Source: Burkholderiales bacterium (GTDB lineage: Bacteria > Pseudomonadota > Gammaproteobacteria > Burkholderiales > Burkholderiaceae). Taken from it: a stretch of 12,455 nucleotides of DNA. The translations under genes were made by a program, and so were the position numbers. The DNA is taken from the NCBI GenBank assembly GCA_947447845.1, contig CANFNO010000030.1, positions 1 to 12,455 on the forward strand, written 5' to 3'. The notes under the pieces are model-generated. The model was given only the letters and a program-made list of their open reading frames with translations. It searched no databases and was not told where the DNA came from. Shown one piece after another: positions 1 through 7,140 of this stretch (position 1 is the stretch's first letter; every line of letters starts with the position of its first letter).

Positions 1-264
1 GCACCGTCCTATGCATTCAACAGCACCTGGTTGGGCTATGCCAAGTTGGCCTATCTGACTGCGGATGCTGTTTCGGCCAACGGTGGCAGTACCAAATTCG
101 ACAGCGGCTACGGCTACGGCTTTGGCGCGCAAGCCATGTTTACCAAAAACTGGTTTGGCCAAGCTGAACTCATGATCAACCAGTACGACGACAAGTCATC
201 TACGCATGAGAGCGACAAACTCAAGAGCAATTTGTACTCCTTGACCGCTGGCTACAAGTTCTAA
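1..264 (+). CDS. Outer-membrane beta-barrel protein, C-terminal part (5' end outside window)
   Basis: The reading frame is open from base 1 and gives 87 residues before a TAA at 262-264, so this is the 3' end of a longer gene. The visible part alternates polar and aromatic/hydrophobic residues, is rich in Gly, Tyr, Asn and Ser, and ends in ...TAGYKF. A terminal phenylalanine preceded by alternating hydrophobic residues is the usual C-terminal signature of outer-membrane beta-barrels recognised by the BAM complex. The fragment would form about the last four strands of a small barrel of the OmpA-like, OmpW or opacity-protein type. Transport substrate and exact family cannot be told from this fragment. 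A strong hairpin terminator follows 20 bases after the stop, so this is the last gene of its transcript. Confidence 0.7.
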   Translation, partial: APSYAFNSTWLGYAKLAYLTADAVSANGGSTKFDSGYGYGFGAQAMFTKNWFGQAELMINQYDDKSSTHESDKLKSNLYSLTAGYKF

Positions 265-284
265 TCAAAGTCGGTCTTAAACAA

Positions 285-315
285 AAAAACCCACCTCCCG
301 GTGGGTTTTTCTTTT
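285..315. terminator. Bidirectional rho-independent terminator
   Basis: The arms CCCACC (290-295) and GGTGGG (300-305) form a perfect 6-bp GC-rich stem around the loop TCCC. An A-run (283-289) precedes it and a T-run (306-315, one C interrupting) follows it, extending the stem and giving a U-tract on both strands. It lies between the convergent stops at 264 (+) and 332 (-), so it can terminate both the barrel gene and the SEC-C gene. Confidence 0.9.
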
Positions 316-331
316 GGTGAGCGCAAAGGCT

Positions 332-1153
332 TCAGGCCCCGTGGCACTTCTTGTATTTTTTGCCGCTGCCACAAAAGCAGACTTCGTTGCGCCCGGGCAG
401 TGCCGCCTTGTGCAGCGTCTCCACGCGCGGGCCGATATTGCGCCAGAGTTCACGCAGGTCATAAACGGCCCACACAGCATCGGCAAAGGCCTCAAAGCGG
501 CTTGCACTGACCGTGGGCACGCCTTCGTCATCAAACACTGAAAGCGTGGGTTCGTCTTCATCGTCTTCGGTCAGGGCGACCATGCGCTGCAGGGCATCGT
601 CCAGCCACTTGCGGCCTTCCTTGTCGCGCGGGGGCTGCCACTCGTCGGGCCAGTTTTCTACGGCATACATGAAGCCCACGGCCCAGACCTGGGCAAAGGA
701 TGGCAGAAGCTCGCCAGCCATTTCGGCGCGTTCCGCCTCAGGCAAGGCGGCCACTGCCCCGCGCACGTCCATCACTTCGGGGTGGTAGGCGCGTTCGTCG
801 TCCAGGGCCTTGATATCAGCCGCCAGGCCTTGCTCGATATCCGTCCAGCGGCGCTGCCAAAGCTCTAGAAAACGCGCGGCTTGCGCGGCATCTGCAAAGG
901 CACCATGGGGCGCTGGCGCGTCACCCTCGTCATCACCCGCATCGAGCAGCACGGGCAAGTATTCGGACTGCGGTATGGCGCGTCGGCAAACGATGAGTGC
1001 AGCCATAAAGCCTTCACAAAACTCCCATTGCGGGGTTTCCTCAAAGCGCTGGCGCAGGTCATCCAGAATGCTGTCGATCTCATCAAATTCTTCGGGGCTG
1101 AGTGACAAAGGGTTGACGCTCTCGGTCGGGGTGACTGGGGTGTGGGTATTCAT
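332..1153 (-). CDS. UPF0149 (YecA/YgfB) family protein with C-terminal SEC-C zinc-binding motif
   Basis: This encodes 273 residues. The N-terminal three quarters is an acidic, helical YecA/YgfB-type domain (motifs LSPEEFDEIDSILDDL, WEFCEGFMAAL, FAQVWAVGFMYAVENWP). The C-terminus carries a SEC-C motif with C259, C261, C270 and H271 (pattern CxCx8CH), as at the SecA C-terminus, which normally binds one zinc ion. Proteins of this build are cytoplasmic. E. coli YecA binds ribosomes and has been linked to the SecA/protein-export field, but no function can be assigned here with confidence. I chose the ATG at 1153 because the protein homology begins just after it; an upstream in-frame start at 1225 would overlap the divergent gene at 1206. 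The ribosome-binding site is weak. The gene is single, convergent with the barrel gene and divergent from the GltB-like gene. Confidence 0.85.
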   Translation of the reverse strand: MNTHTPVTPTESVNPLSLSPEEFDEIDSILDDLRQRFEETPQWEFCEGFMAALIVCRRAIPQSEYLPVLLDAGDDEGDAPAPHGAFADAAQAARFLELWQRRWTDIEQGLAADIKALDDERAYHPEVMDVRGAVAALPEAERAEMAGELLPSFAQVWAVGFMYAVENWPDEWQPPRDKEGRKWLDDALQRMVALTEDDEDEPTLSVFDDEGVPTVSASRFEAFADAVWAVYDLRELWRNIGPRVETLHKAALPGRNEVCFCGSGKKYKKCHGA

Positions 1154-1192
1154 GGGTGTGCAAAACAAGGTGTGGCTGCTATTGTCGCGCCC

Positions 1193-1198
1193 AAGGAG
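1193..1198 (+). promoter_or_regulatory. Shine-Dalgarno site of the GltB-like gene
   Basis: AAGGAG lies 7 bases upstream of the ATG at 1206 and decides that start over the longer open frame beginning about 400 bases upstream. The whole divergent spacer (1154-1205) is only 52 bp. It must hold the promoters of both flanking genes unless one lies inside the opposite coding region; no convincing -35/-10 pair was found in it. Confidence 0.75.
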
Positions 1199-1205
1199 AC
1201 TCTGC

Positions 1206-2855
1206 ATGAATGAAGCACTCGACAAATTTCTTCCCGCCCGGTATTTGGTGCTGGGACTTTGTTGCTTTTGCTTGCTGTTGAGTGTCTTCAGTCTTTTGGC
1301 TTTCGGGGTAGGAGGTTGGGCGCTGTTGCTATTCGGCGCACTTGTGGCACTGGGCTTTTACGACTTGCGCCAAACCAAACGTTCCATTCTGCGCAATTAC
1401 CCCATTACTGGACACATCCGCTTCATGCTGGAATCGTTTCGTCCTGAAATTCGACAGTACTTTTTTGAAGGCGATAACGATGCAGCACCGTTTTCGCGCG
1501 CACAACGTTCGCTGGTGTATCAGCGCGCCAAGGCGACGGTAGACAAGCGTCCGTTTGGCACACAACTCGACGTGCATGCGGAAGGCTACGAGTGGATCAA
1601 CCATTCGGTGTCCCCCACGACCCTGCCGGGTCACGATTTTCGCATCGCCATTGGCGCCGACCGGGCGCAGCCCTACAGCGCAAGTGTGTTCAATATCTCG
1701 GCCATGAGCTTTGGTGCGCTGAGTGCCAACGCCATTCGCTCACTCAATGCGGGCGCCAAGCGCGGTGGTTTTGCCCACGACACCGGTGAGGGCTCGGTGT
1801 CGGCCCACCACCGCGTGCATGGTGGGGATTTGATCTGGGAGATTGCCTCCGGCTACTTCGGTTGCCGCAATGAAGATGGCAGCTTCAATGCAGACAAGTT
1901 TGCCGTCACCGCCTGCGAACCCCAGGTGAAGATGATTGAAATCAAGCTCAGCCAAGGCGCCAAACCGGGACATGGTGGCATGTTGCCGGGCTCCAAGGTG
2001 ACGGCCGAAATCGCAGCCGCGCGCGGCATACCGGCGGGCGTGGACTGCATCTCTCCGGCCGCACACAGCGCCTTTTCCACGCCGGTGGAGATGATGCATT
2101 TCATCGAGAGGCTGCGCACCCTCTCCGGTGGCAAGCCGACGGGCTTCAAGCTCTGTATTGGCCACCCCTGGGAATGGTTTGCCATGGTCAAGGCCATGCT
2201 GGCCACCGGCATCACGCCCGACTTCATTGTGGTGGACGGTGCCGAGGGCGGCACCGGCGCCGCACCCGTCGAGTTCACCGACCATGTGGGCTCACCGTTG
2301 CAGGAAGGCTTGCTACTGGTGCACAACACGTTGCGGGGTGTCGGCCTGCGCGACCGTGTCAAGGTGGGTGCGGCGGGCAAAGTCACCAGCGCTTTTGATA
2401 TTGCGCGCCTGATGGCGCTGGGTGCCGACTGGTGCAACAGTGCGCGCGGCTTTATGTTTGCGCTTGGCTGCCTGCAGGCGCAGACCTGTCACACGGGTCG
2501 CTGCCCCACGGGCGTGGCAACGCAAGATCCGAAGCGCCAACAGTCACTGGTGGTGGAGGACAAGGCTACGCGCGTGTACAACTTCCACCAGCACACGCTG
2601 CACGCTTTGCAGGAACTGGTGCAGGCCGCCGGCATCAACCACCCCAACCAGATCACGCCGCACCACATCGTGCGTCGCTCAACCGACCAGAAAGTGCGCT
2701 CGCTGGCGCAACTCATCCTCACGCAATTGCCGGACCGTGCGCTACTGGAAAGTGACCTGCAAGCCTTGCCGGTGATTTACCGATTGACATGGCCGCGCGC
2801 CACTGCGGCGAGCTTTATGCTGCAGGGGACTGATGCGCTGGTCATCGACGCCTGA
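1206..2855 (+). CDS. Membrane-anchored FMN-binding glutamate synthase-like protein (GltB central domain only)
   Basis: This encodes 549 residues. The N-terminus has two likely transmembrane segments (about residues 13-32 and 36-53) followed by a positively charged stretch, so the catalytic part should face the cytoplasm. The remainder is the FMN-binding (beta/alpha)8 glutamate-synthase domain. It includes SAMSFGALS (from M167 on), GAKPGHGGMLPG, a DGAEGGTGAAP phosphate-binding loop, and cysteines C422, C428 and C433 in the CX5CX4C spacing of the GOGAT [3Fe-4S] cluster. The class II amidotransferase domain and the C-terminal beta-helix of full-length GltB are both absent, so it should not by itself use glutamine as ammonia donor. 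Its real substrate is unknown, although many such proteins are labelled FMN-binding glutamate synthase family protein. The start is fixed by AAGGAG at 1193-1198, seven bases before the ATG; the longer upstream open frame is antisense to the divergent gene. Confidence 0.9.
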   Translation: MNEALDKFLPARYLVLGLCCFCLLLSVFSLLAFGVGGWALLLFGALVALGFYDLRQTKRSILRNYPITGHIRFMLESFRPEIRQYFFEGDNDAAPFSRAQRSLVYQRAKATVDKRPFGTQLDVHAEGYEWINHSVSPTTLPGHDFRIAIGADRAQPYSASVFNISAMSFGALSANAIRSLNAGAKRGGFAHDTGEGSVSAHHRVHGGDLIWEIASGYFGCRNEDGSFNADKFAVTACEPQVKMIEIKLSQGAKPGHGGMLPGSKVTAEIAAARGIPAGVDCISPAAHSAFSTPVEMMHFIERLRTLSGGKPTGFKLCIGHPWEWFAMVKAMLATGITPDFIVVDGAEGGTGAAPVEFTDHVGSPLQEGLLLVHNTLRGVGLRDRVKVGAAGKVTSAFDIARLMALGADWCNSARGFMFALGCLQAQTCHTGRCPTGVATQDPKRQQSLVVEDKATRVYNFHQHTLHALQELVQAAGINHPNQITPHHIVRRSTDQKVRSLAQLILTQLPDRALLESDLQALPVIYRLTWPRATAASFMLQGTDALVIDA

Positions 2856-2918
2856 TCGCTGCGGCACAAAGGGTATGCCTGACCGACAATCAATATCCAA
2901 ATCTGTGTGAGGAGAATC

Positions 2919-3548
2919 ATGAGCAAAGTATTCGTCAACATTGGACTTAGTCTCGATGGCTACATGGCCCCGGACGGAATGACCATGGAGAACCCCGGGT
3001 ACAAGAACTGGGGCGCCAAATGGGGTGCATTGATGACCTGGCTCATCAATCAACAGGCCTTTCGCGAGAACCTCAAGTTCGGACCCGGCGGAGAAACGGG
3101 CCCGGTCAATGACATGGTTCGCCACACCACAGAGCGCATCGGCGCCAACATCATGGGCAAGCGTATGTTCGACCAAGGCGAGCGCGCATGGCCGGAAGAT
3201 GCTCCATTTCACACATCGGTGTATGTTCTTACCAATGAAAAGCGCGAGCCCTGGGTGCGTCCCGGTGGGACGACTTTCTACTTCATCAATGAGGGACCGG
3301 AGCGTGCGCTGGAACTGGCCCGTGAGTCGGCAGGCAATCGTGATATTCGCATCGCGGGTGGCGCGGATGTGATTCAGCAATACCTGAATTTAAACGCCAT
3401 TGACGAGCTGGAAATCGCCTTGGCCCCCGTGTTTTTCGGCGGCGGTCGGCGACTATTCGAAAACCTGCGCGAACCCGGATCGCAATTTCGCATTGACAAG
3501 GTTCTGGATGGTCCTGCCGCAACGCACTTACGCTATGTGCGTCTATGA
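2919..3548 (+). CDS. Dihydrofolate reductase family protein (RibD C-terminal domain)
   Basis: This encodes 209 residues of the DHFR/RibD_C fold, a cytoplasmic NADPH-dependent reductase family. Visible landmarks are the N-terminal strand and loop NIGLSLDGYMAPDG (residues 7-20), NIMGKRMFD near residue 80, the nucleotide-binding IRIAGGADVIQQYL (about 146-159) and the late motif ELEIALAPVFFGGGRRLFE. The physiological substrate of stand-alone members is generally unknown; this is not a classical FolA, and it lacks the RibD deaminase half. The start is the ATG at 2919, preceded by AGGAG at 2910-2914; an in-frame GTG at 2907 overlaps that site and is less likely. The gene follows the GltB-like gene by 63 bp on the same strand and may be cotranscribed with it. 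Its stop overlaps the end of the convergent PIN gene by 6 bp. Confidence 0.9.
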   Translation: MSKVFVNIGLSLDGYMAPDGMTMENPGYKNWGAKWGALMTWLINQQAFRENLKFGPGGETGPVNDMVRHTTERIGANIMGKRMFDQGERAWPEDAPFHTSVYVLTNEKREPWVRPGGTTFYFINEGPERALELARESAGNRDIRIAGGADVIQQYLNLNAIDELEIALAPVFFGGGRRLFENLREPGSQFRIDKVLDGPAATHLRYVRL

Positions 3549-4058
3549 GGAGGGCTGAACCATCGGTAGTTTCAGACCCGTGCAAAGGTCTGCAAACCGG
3601 GCCGCCGTATCCACGCCCAACGGCCGCAAGCGCTTGGTCATGGTCAACACGGCCTTGTCTTTGCTAAGCAGCAGCGTCTGGTGCGCCACGGCCAGATCGA
3701 TGAACTTCTGGTCATCGGCGTCTTTGCAGACATAGCGCGCCTTGGGTGCCACGTCTGCCAATTCCACGTAAGCGTCAAAGCGCGCCAGCACATCCTCTGC
3801 CGTGACTTTGTAAAACTCCATGCGCGGGACAATGTGGGTATAAGCCAGCACACGCTCCAATTCGTCACGCATGACCTGCGTGGCAATCCAGCACAGAGAT
3901 TTTGCTTCCAGCGCCGCGCGCAAGGCGGGCGTGGCCGGGTCGGCAAAGATAAACAGGTCCAGCACGATGTTGGTGTCCAACACGATGGCGCGCGCGCCTG
4001 GCCCGGCAGTACCCTCTGCGCTGGCCGAAAATTTAGCCGCCGCCTCAACAGGCTGCAT
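3543..4058 (-). CDS. PIN-domain protein, putative toxin-antitoxin RNase (COG1569-like)
   Basis: This encodes 171 residues. After a 22-residue variable N-terminus comes a complete PIN fold with the expected acidic metal-binding residues: D28 in VLDTN, E66 in RDELERVL, D113/D115/D116 in CKDADDQKFIDLA, and D134 in LLSKDKAVL. PIN proteins are Mg/Mn-dependent single-strand ribonucleases, and many are VapC-type toxins or rRNA-processing enzymes. The subfamily with CKDxDDxKFxxxA resembles COG1569, usually labelled 'putative toxin of toxin-antitoxin system'. The ATG overlaps the rlmL stop by one base (TGATG), implying translational coupling. No antitoxin-sized gene lies next to it: upstream is rlmL, and downstream is a convergent gene sharing 6 bp. 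Activity on RNA is inferred from the fold only. Confidence 0.85.
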   Translation of the reverse strand: MQPVEAAAKFSASAEGTAGPGARAIVLDTNIVLDLFIFADPATPALRAALEAKSLCWIATQVMRDELERVLAYTHIVPRMEFYKVTAEDVLARFDAYVELADVAPKARYVCKDADDQKFIDLAVAHQTLLLSKDKAVLTMTKRLRPLGVDTAARFADLCTGLKLPMVQPSS

Positions 4059-5368
4059 CAGACAGCGGGCGTGGCCGGTTTGCCCGCAGCGCCTTCAGTC
4101 GATTTGTCTTTGGCCATGCGTCCGGCCACCATGTCGAACTTGAACAAGCGGCACTCCAGCGGGCCGTTCCACATGGGTACGCGGCGCGATTCTTTCAGGC
4201 GCATCTTGCCGGGCAGCTTGAGGTCAGGCGTCAGCACCCAAGCCTGCCAGCCGGCGAAGTTCTTTTTCCAGTGGCTGGCCAGTTGGCTGAAGAACTCACC
4301 GCCGTCTTCGGTCTCGGCCAGTTCGCGGGCACCAAAGCGGGCCTGTGCGCCTTCGCCGCTCGCGGCGAATCGTCCATCCCCCGCAACACCCCCAATGCCA
4401 ATACGTTCGCCATACGGCGGGTTCAGCACCATGACGCCACCGCCTTCGATGGGCGGCATGCGTTGCAGCGCGTCGCCGCCACGGAACTCGATGACATCAG
4501 CGACACCCGCGCGTTGGGCGTTACGCTCGGCAAAGTCGACCATGCGGTGCGACACATCGCTGCCGTAAATCAGCGCTTTTTGCCCTGGCTCAGGTTTGAC
4601 GACGCCTTCGGCGGCTTCCTTCTTCATCTCAGCCCATTCCTGCGCGCGGAACGGCACGAACTTTTCAAAAGCAAAGCGGCGCAGCGAACCGGCGGCGATG
4701 TTGCAGGCGATTTGTGCAGCTTCAATGGCGATGGTGCCGCTGCCGCAACAGGGGTCATACAGCGGCATCAAATCGTCATCGCCATCGGCCCAACCGCTGG
4801 CGGCAATCATGGCGGCGGCCAGGGTTTCTTTGAGTGGCGCATCGCCCTTGTCTTCCCGCCATCCGCGCTTGAACAGCGGCTCGCCGGAGGTGTCGATATA
4901 CAGCGAGCAGTTGTCGGTGGTCAGGTGGGCGTAGATGCGCACATCGGGCCACTGGGTGTCCACATTCGGGCGCACGCCACCTGCAACTTCGCGGAAGCGG
5001 TCGCAGACAGCGTCCTTGACCTTGAGCGCGGCAAAGTTCAGGCTGGTAAGCGGGCTATGCTGCGCCGTCACCTCGATCTTGATGCTCTCGCGCGGCGTAA
5101 ACCACCGCTCCCACTGCACCGCCATGGCGGCGCGGTACAGGTCATTCTCATTGCGGTATTCGGTGTAGGACACCAGCACCAGCACGCGCTGGGCCAGGCG
5201 GCAATACAGGTTCAAACGCATGGCGTCTTTGAGCGATGTGCGCACCGCCACACCGCCGCGCTGCTTGGTTACACAACCTGGCGGCAAACCGGTGATGCGC
5301 AGCGCTTCGGGGGCCAGGTAGTCCTCCACGCCAGCAGCACAGGGAAGAAAGAGTTGTAGTTGGTTCAT
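4058..5368 (-). CDS. rlmL: THUMP-domain 23S rRNA (guanine-N2)-methyltransferase, RlmL-type
   Basis: This encodes 436 residues. Order: an N-terminal ferredoxin-like region, a THUMP RNA-binding domain (roughly residues 60-160), then a class I SAM-dependent methyltransferase domain. Motif I is DPCCGSGTIAIEAA (from D205) and the catalytic motif IV is NPPYGER (N316-R322), typical of N2-guanine RNA methyltransferases. E. coli RlmKL is a fusion of about 700 residues; this protein corresponds only to the RlmL half (m2G2445 of 23S rRNA) and lacks RlmK. A Gly/Ala-rich insertion follows NPPYGER (about residues 323-357). The ATG at 5368 is preferred because it begins MNQLQLFLPCAAG, the usual family start, and because it overlaps the rpoN stop as ATGA; the open frame upstream of it runs into rpoN. 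It is coupled downstream to the PIN gene by TGATG. Confidence 0.88.
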   Translation of the reverse strand: MNQLQLFLPCAAGVEDYLAPEALRITGLPPGCVTKQRGGVAVRTSLKDAMRLNLYCRLAQRVLVLVSYTEYRNENDLYRAAMAVQWERWFTPRESIKIEVTAQHSPLTSLNFAALKVKDAVCDRFREVAGGVRPNVDTQWPDVRIYAHLTTDNCSLYIDTSGEPLFKRGWREDKGDAPLKETLAAAMIAASGWADGDDDLMPLYDPCCGSGTIAIEAAQIACNIAAGSLRRFAFEKFVPFRAQEWAEMKKEAAEGVVKPEPGQKALIYGSDVSHRMVDFAERNAQRAGVADVIEFRGGDALQRMPPIEGGGVMVLNPPYGERIGIGGVAGDGRFAASGEGAQARFGARELAETEDGGEFFSQLASHWKKNFAGWQAWVLTPDLKLPGKMRLKESRRVPMWNGPLECRLFKFDMVAGRMAKDKSTEGAAGKPATPAV

Positions 5369-6963
5369 AGCGCCTTGCGTAGGGAAGCGGGGGCGATTTT
5401 CAGACCCTCGCGGTATTTGGCGACGGTCCGGCGCGCACATTCGATGCCCTGTTCCTTGAGCATTTCAGAAAGCTGGTTGTCCGACAGCGGTTTCTTGTCG
5501 CTCTCGGCGGCAATGAATTGCTTGATCAATGCGCGCACCGCTGTGCTGGAGGCGTTGCCACCCGACTCGGTGCCCAGGCCGGAGCCAAAGAAATACTTCA
5601 GCTCAAACGTGCCAAATGGCGTGGCCATGTATTTCGCGGTGGTGACACGGCTGATGGTGGACTCATGCAGGCCCAACTCATCGGCAATTTCGCGCAGCAC
5701 CAGCGGACGCATGGCCAGTTCGCCATGGGTAAAGAAGCTCTTCTGCCGCTCAACGATCGCCGTGCTGACCCGCAGAATGGTGTCAAAGCGCTGCTGAATA
5801 TTCTTGATGAACCAACGCGCTTCCTGCATCCGCTGCTGCAAGGCTGCGTGGCTGGCGCTGTCCTTGCCGCCCCGGTGATTGCGCAGCACATTGGCGTAAA
5901 TATCGTGCACCTTCAGGCGCGGCATGACATCCGGATTGAGCATCACGCGAAATTTGGGCTGGGCGGCCTTGTTGGCGTTGGGCACTGACAGCACCAGCAC
6001 GTCCGGCACCACGATATTGCGCTCCACATCGACAAAACGCCGACCCGGCTTGGGCTCCAGGCGGGCAATGACCGCAATGGCCTCTCGCACCAGCGTGTCG
6101 CTGCCCACGCCGAGTTGCACCAGGCGTTTGATATCGCGCCGGGCCAGAAGTTCCATCGGTTGGCGGCAGATGCGCAATGCCACGTCCAGCACTTCACGGT
6201 CATCCCAATCGAGCTCAGGGTCTTGCAATTTCGCAGCAATTTGCAGACGCAGGCACTCGGCCAGTCCCCGCGCGCCAACGCCCACAGGCTCCAGGCTGTG
6301 CAGCAGCCCCAAGGCCACGGTGAAGTGGTGCACCAACTCATGCAATTGCTCTTCGTCTGGCGGGCTCAGGGTGGCAGCCAGATCTTCCAGCGACTCTTCC
6401 AGATAACCGTCGTCGTTCAGCGATTCGATCAGAAAGCGCAGGGCCGCCGAGTCTTCCGCGCTCAGACGCAAACCCAGCGCCTGGCGGTGCAAAAAGCTTT
6501 GCAGGCTTTCCTGCGTGCGGGCCAGTTCCGTGGCGTCCTTGTCTTCGTCGCCATTGAGGTTGTTGCTGCGGGCCTTGGCATCCACGCCCCACTCGCCATC
6601 ATCGGGCGTCATCTCGGTGCTGCCGTCGCCATCCCAGTCAATGCCTTCGTCGCCATTGAGCGGGGCATTGTCTTCATCGCTGCTGGTGCTGGTCACCGTG
6701 GCGCTGCCCATATCGGCCATGGGAGAGGCGGCAAACTCCGCATCCCGGTCGCCCTCGCTCACCGGTGTGTCGGCCTGCGGCAGACCAAAGTCTTCGCGCT
6801 CAGCCTGTTCGTCGGAGAGTTCCAGAAAGGGATTTTCATCCAGCATCTGGTCCACTTCCTGGCTCAGTTCCAGCGTCGAGAGCTGCAGCAGACGAATCGA
6901 TTGCTGCAACTGAGGCGTGAGCGCCAGATGCTGCGAAACGCGTAGTGAAAGACCTTGCTTCAT
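5365..6963 (-). CDS. rpoN: RNA polymerase sigma-54 factor
   Basis: This encodes 532 residues. Region I (1-49) is Gln/Leu-rich (MKQGLSLRVSQHLALTPQLQQ) and contacts enhancer-binding activators. Region II (about 50-150) is long and strongly acidic, which accounts for most of the extra length over the 477-residue E. coli protein. The core-binding domain follows, then a helix-turn-helix at about 422-445 (VLREIADELGLHESTISRV) and the RpoN box ARRTVAKYRE at 510-519, which reads the -24 promoter element. All parts needed for function are present. The ATG at 6963 matches the family start. An in-frame GTG at 7026 would add 21 residues encoded inside the 87-bp repeat and is unlikely. Neither start has a clear Shine-Dalgarno sequence. 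It lies downstream of lptA-lptB, as in many proteobacteria, and overlaps rlmL by 4 bp. Confidence 0.97.
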   Translation of the reverse strand: MKQGLSLRVSQHLALTPQLQQSIRLLQLSTLELSQEVDQMLDENPFLELSDEQAEREDFGLPQADTPVSEGDRDAEFAASPMADMGSATVTSTSSDEDNAPLNGDEGIDWDGDGSTEMTPDDGEWGVDAKARSNNLNGDEDKDATELARTQESLQSFLHRQALGLRLSAEDSAALRFLIESLNDDGYLEESLEDLAATLSPPDEEQLHELVHHFTVALGLLHSLEPVGVGARGLAECLRLQIAAKLQDPELDWDDREVLDVALRICRQPMELLARRDIKRLVQLGVGSDTLVREAIAVIARLEPKPGRRFVDVERNIVVPDVLVLSVPNANKAAQPKFRVMLNPDVMPRLKVHDIYANVLRNHRGGKDSASHAALQQRMQEARWFIKNIQQRFDTILRVSTAIVERQKSFFTHGELAMRPLVLREIADELGLHESTISRVTTAKYMATPFGTFELKYFFGSGLGTESGGNASSTAVRALIKQFIAAESDKKPLSDNQLSEMLKEQGIECARRTVAKYREGLKIAPASLRKAL

Positions 6964-6966
6964 ACG

Positions 6967-7140
6967 CAGCGCCGCACGGCCGCCCGAAGGCGCTGAGGCC
7001 CCTGCTGGAGGGGCAGCGAATGACACGAAGTGAAGAGCGTGGGGAGCGACATCCAGCGCCGCACGGCCGCCCGAAGGCGCTGAGGCCCCTCCTGGAGGGG
7101 CAGCGAATTACACGAAGTGAAGAGCGTGGGGAGCGACATC
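6967..7140. repeat. Two tandem copies of an 87-bp palindromic intergenic repeat
   Basis: Copy 1 is 6967-7053 and copy 2 is 7054-7140. They differ at only two positions (G7004/C7091 and G7022/T7109), so identity is 85 of 87. Each copy contains two inverted repeats: CAGCGCC...GGCGCTG (6967-6973 with 6989-6995, and the equivalents 87 bases on) and GCCCCT-N5-AGGGGC (6998-7003 with 7009-7014; 7085-7090 with 7096-7101). The pair fills almost the entire gap between the lptB stop (whose last base in this orientation is 7140) and the rpoN ATG (6963). The first variable base falls in the hairpin loop. From memory, similar sequences are dispersed between genes in Comamonadaceae genomes; that was not checked. 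It may influence transcript stability or expression of rpoN relative to lptB. Confidence 0.93.

Noticed and set aside
810..1205. Long open N-terminal extension of the GltB-like gene
   Set aside because: It is antisense to the SEC-C gene, and a strong AAGGAG before the ATG at 1206 fixes the real start; the extension has low-complexity Ser/Arg composition.
3681..4568. 295-residue + strand open frame across the PIN/rlmL junction
   Set aside because: It spans the antisense of two well-supported genes and has no domain-like composition.
4271..5359. 362-residue + strand open frame opposite rlmL
   Set aside because: It is an antisense shadow produced by GC-rich codon use; rlmL has clear THUMP and methyltransferase motifs on the other strand and this frame has none.
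6115..6945. 276-residue + strand open frame opposite rpoN
   Set aside because: It is an antisense shadow of a full-length rpoN, with no recognisable domain or ribosome-binding site.
6967..7140. CRISPR array or insertion sequence
   Set aside because: The two units are directly adjacent with no spacers, and there is no transposase gene and no terminal inverted repeats.
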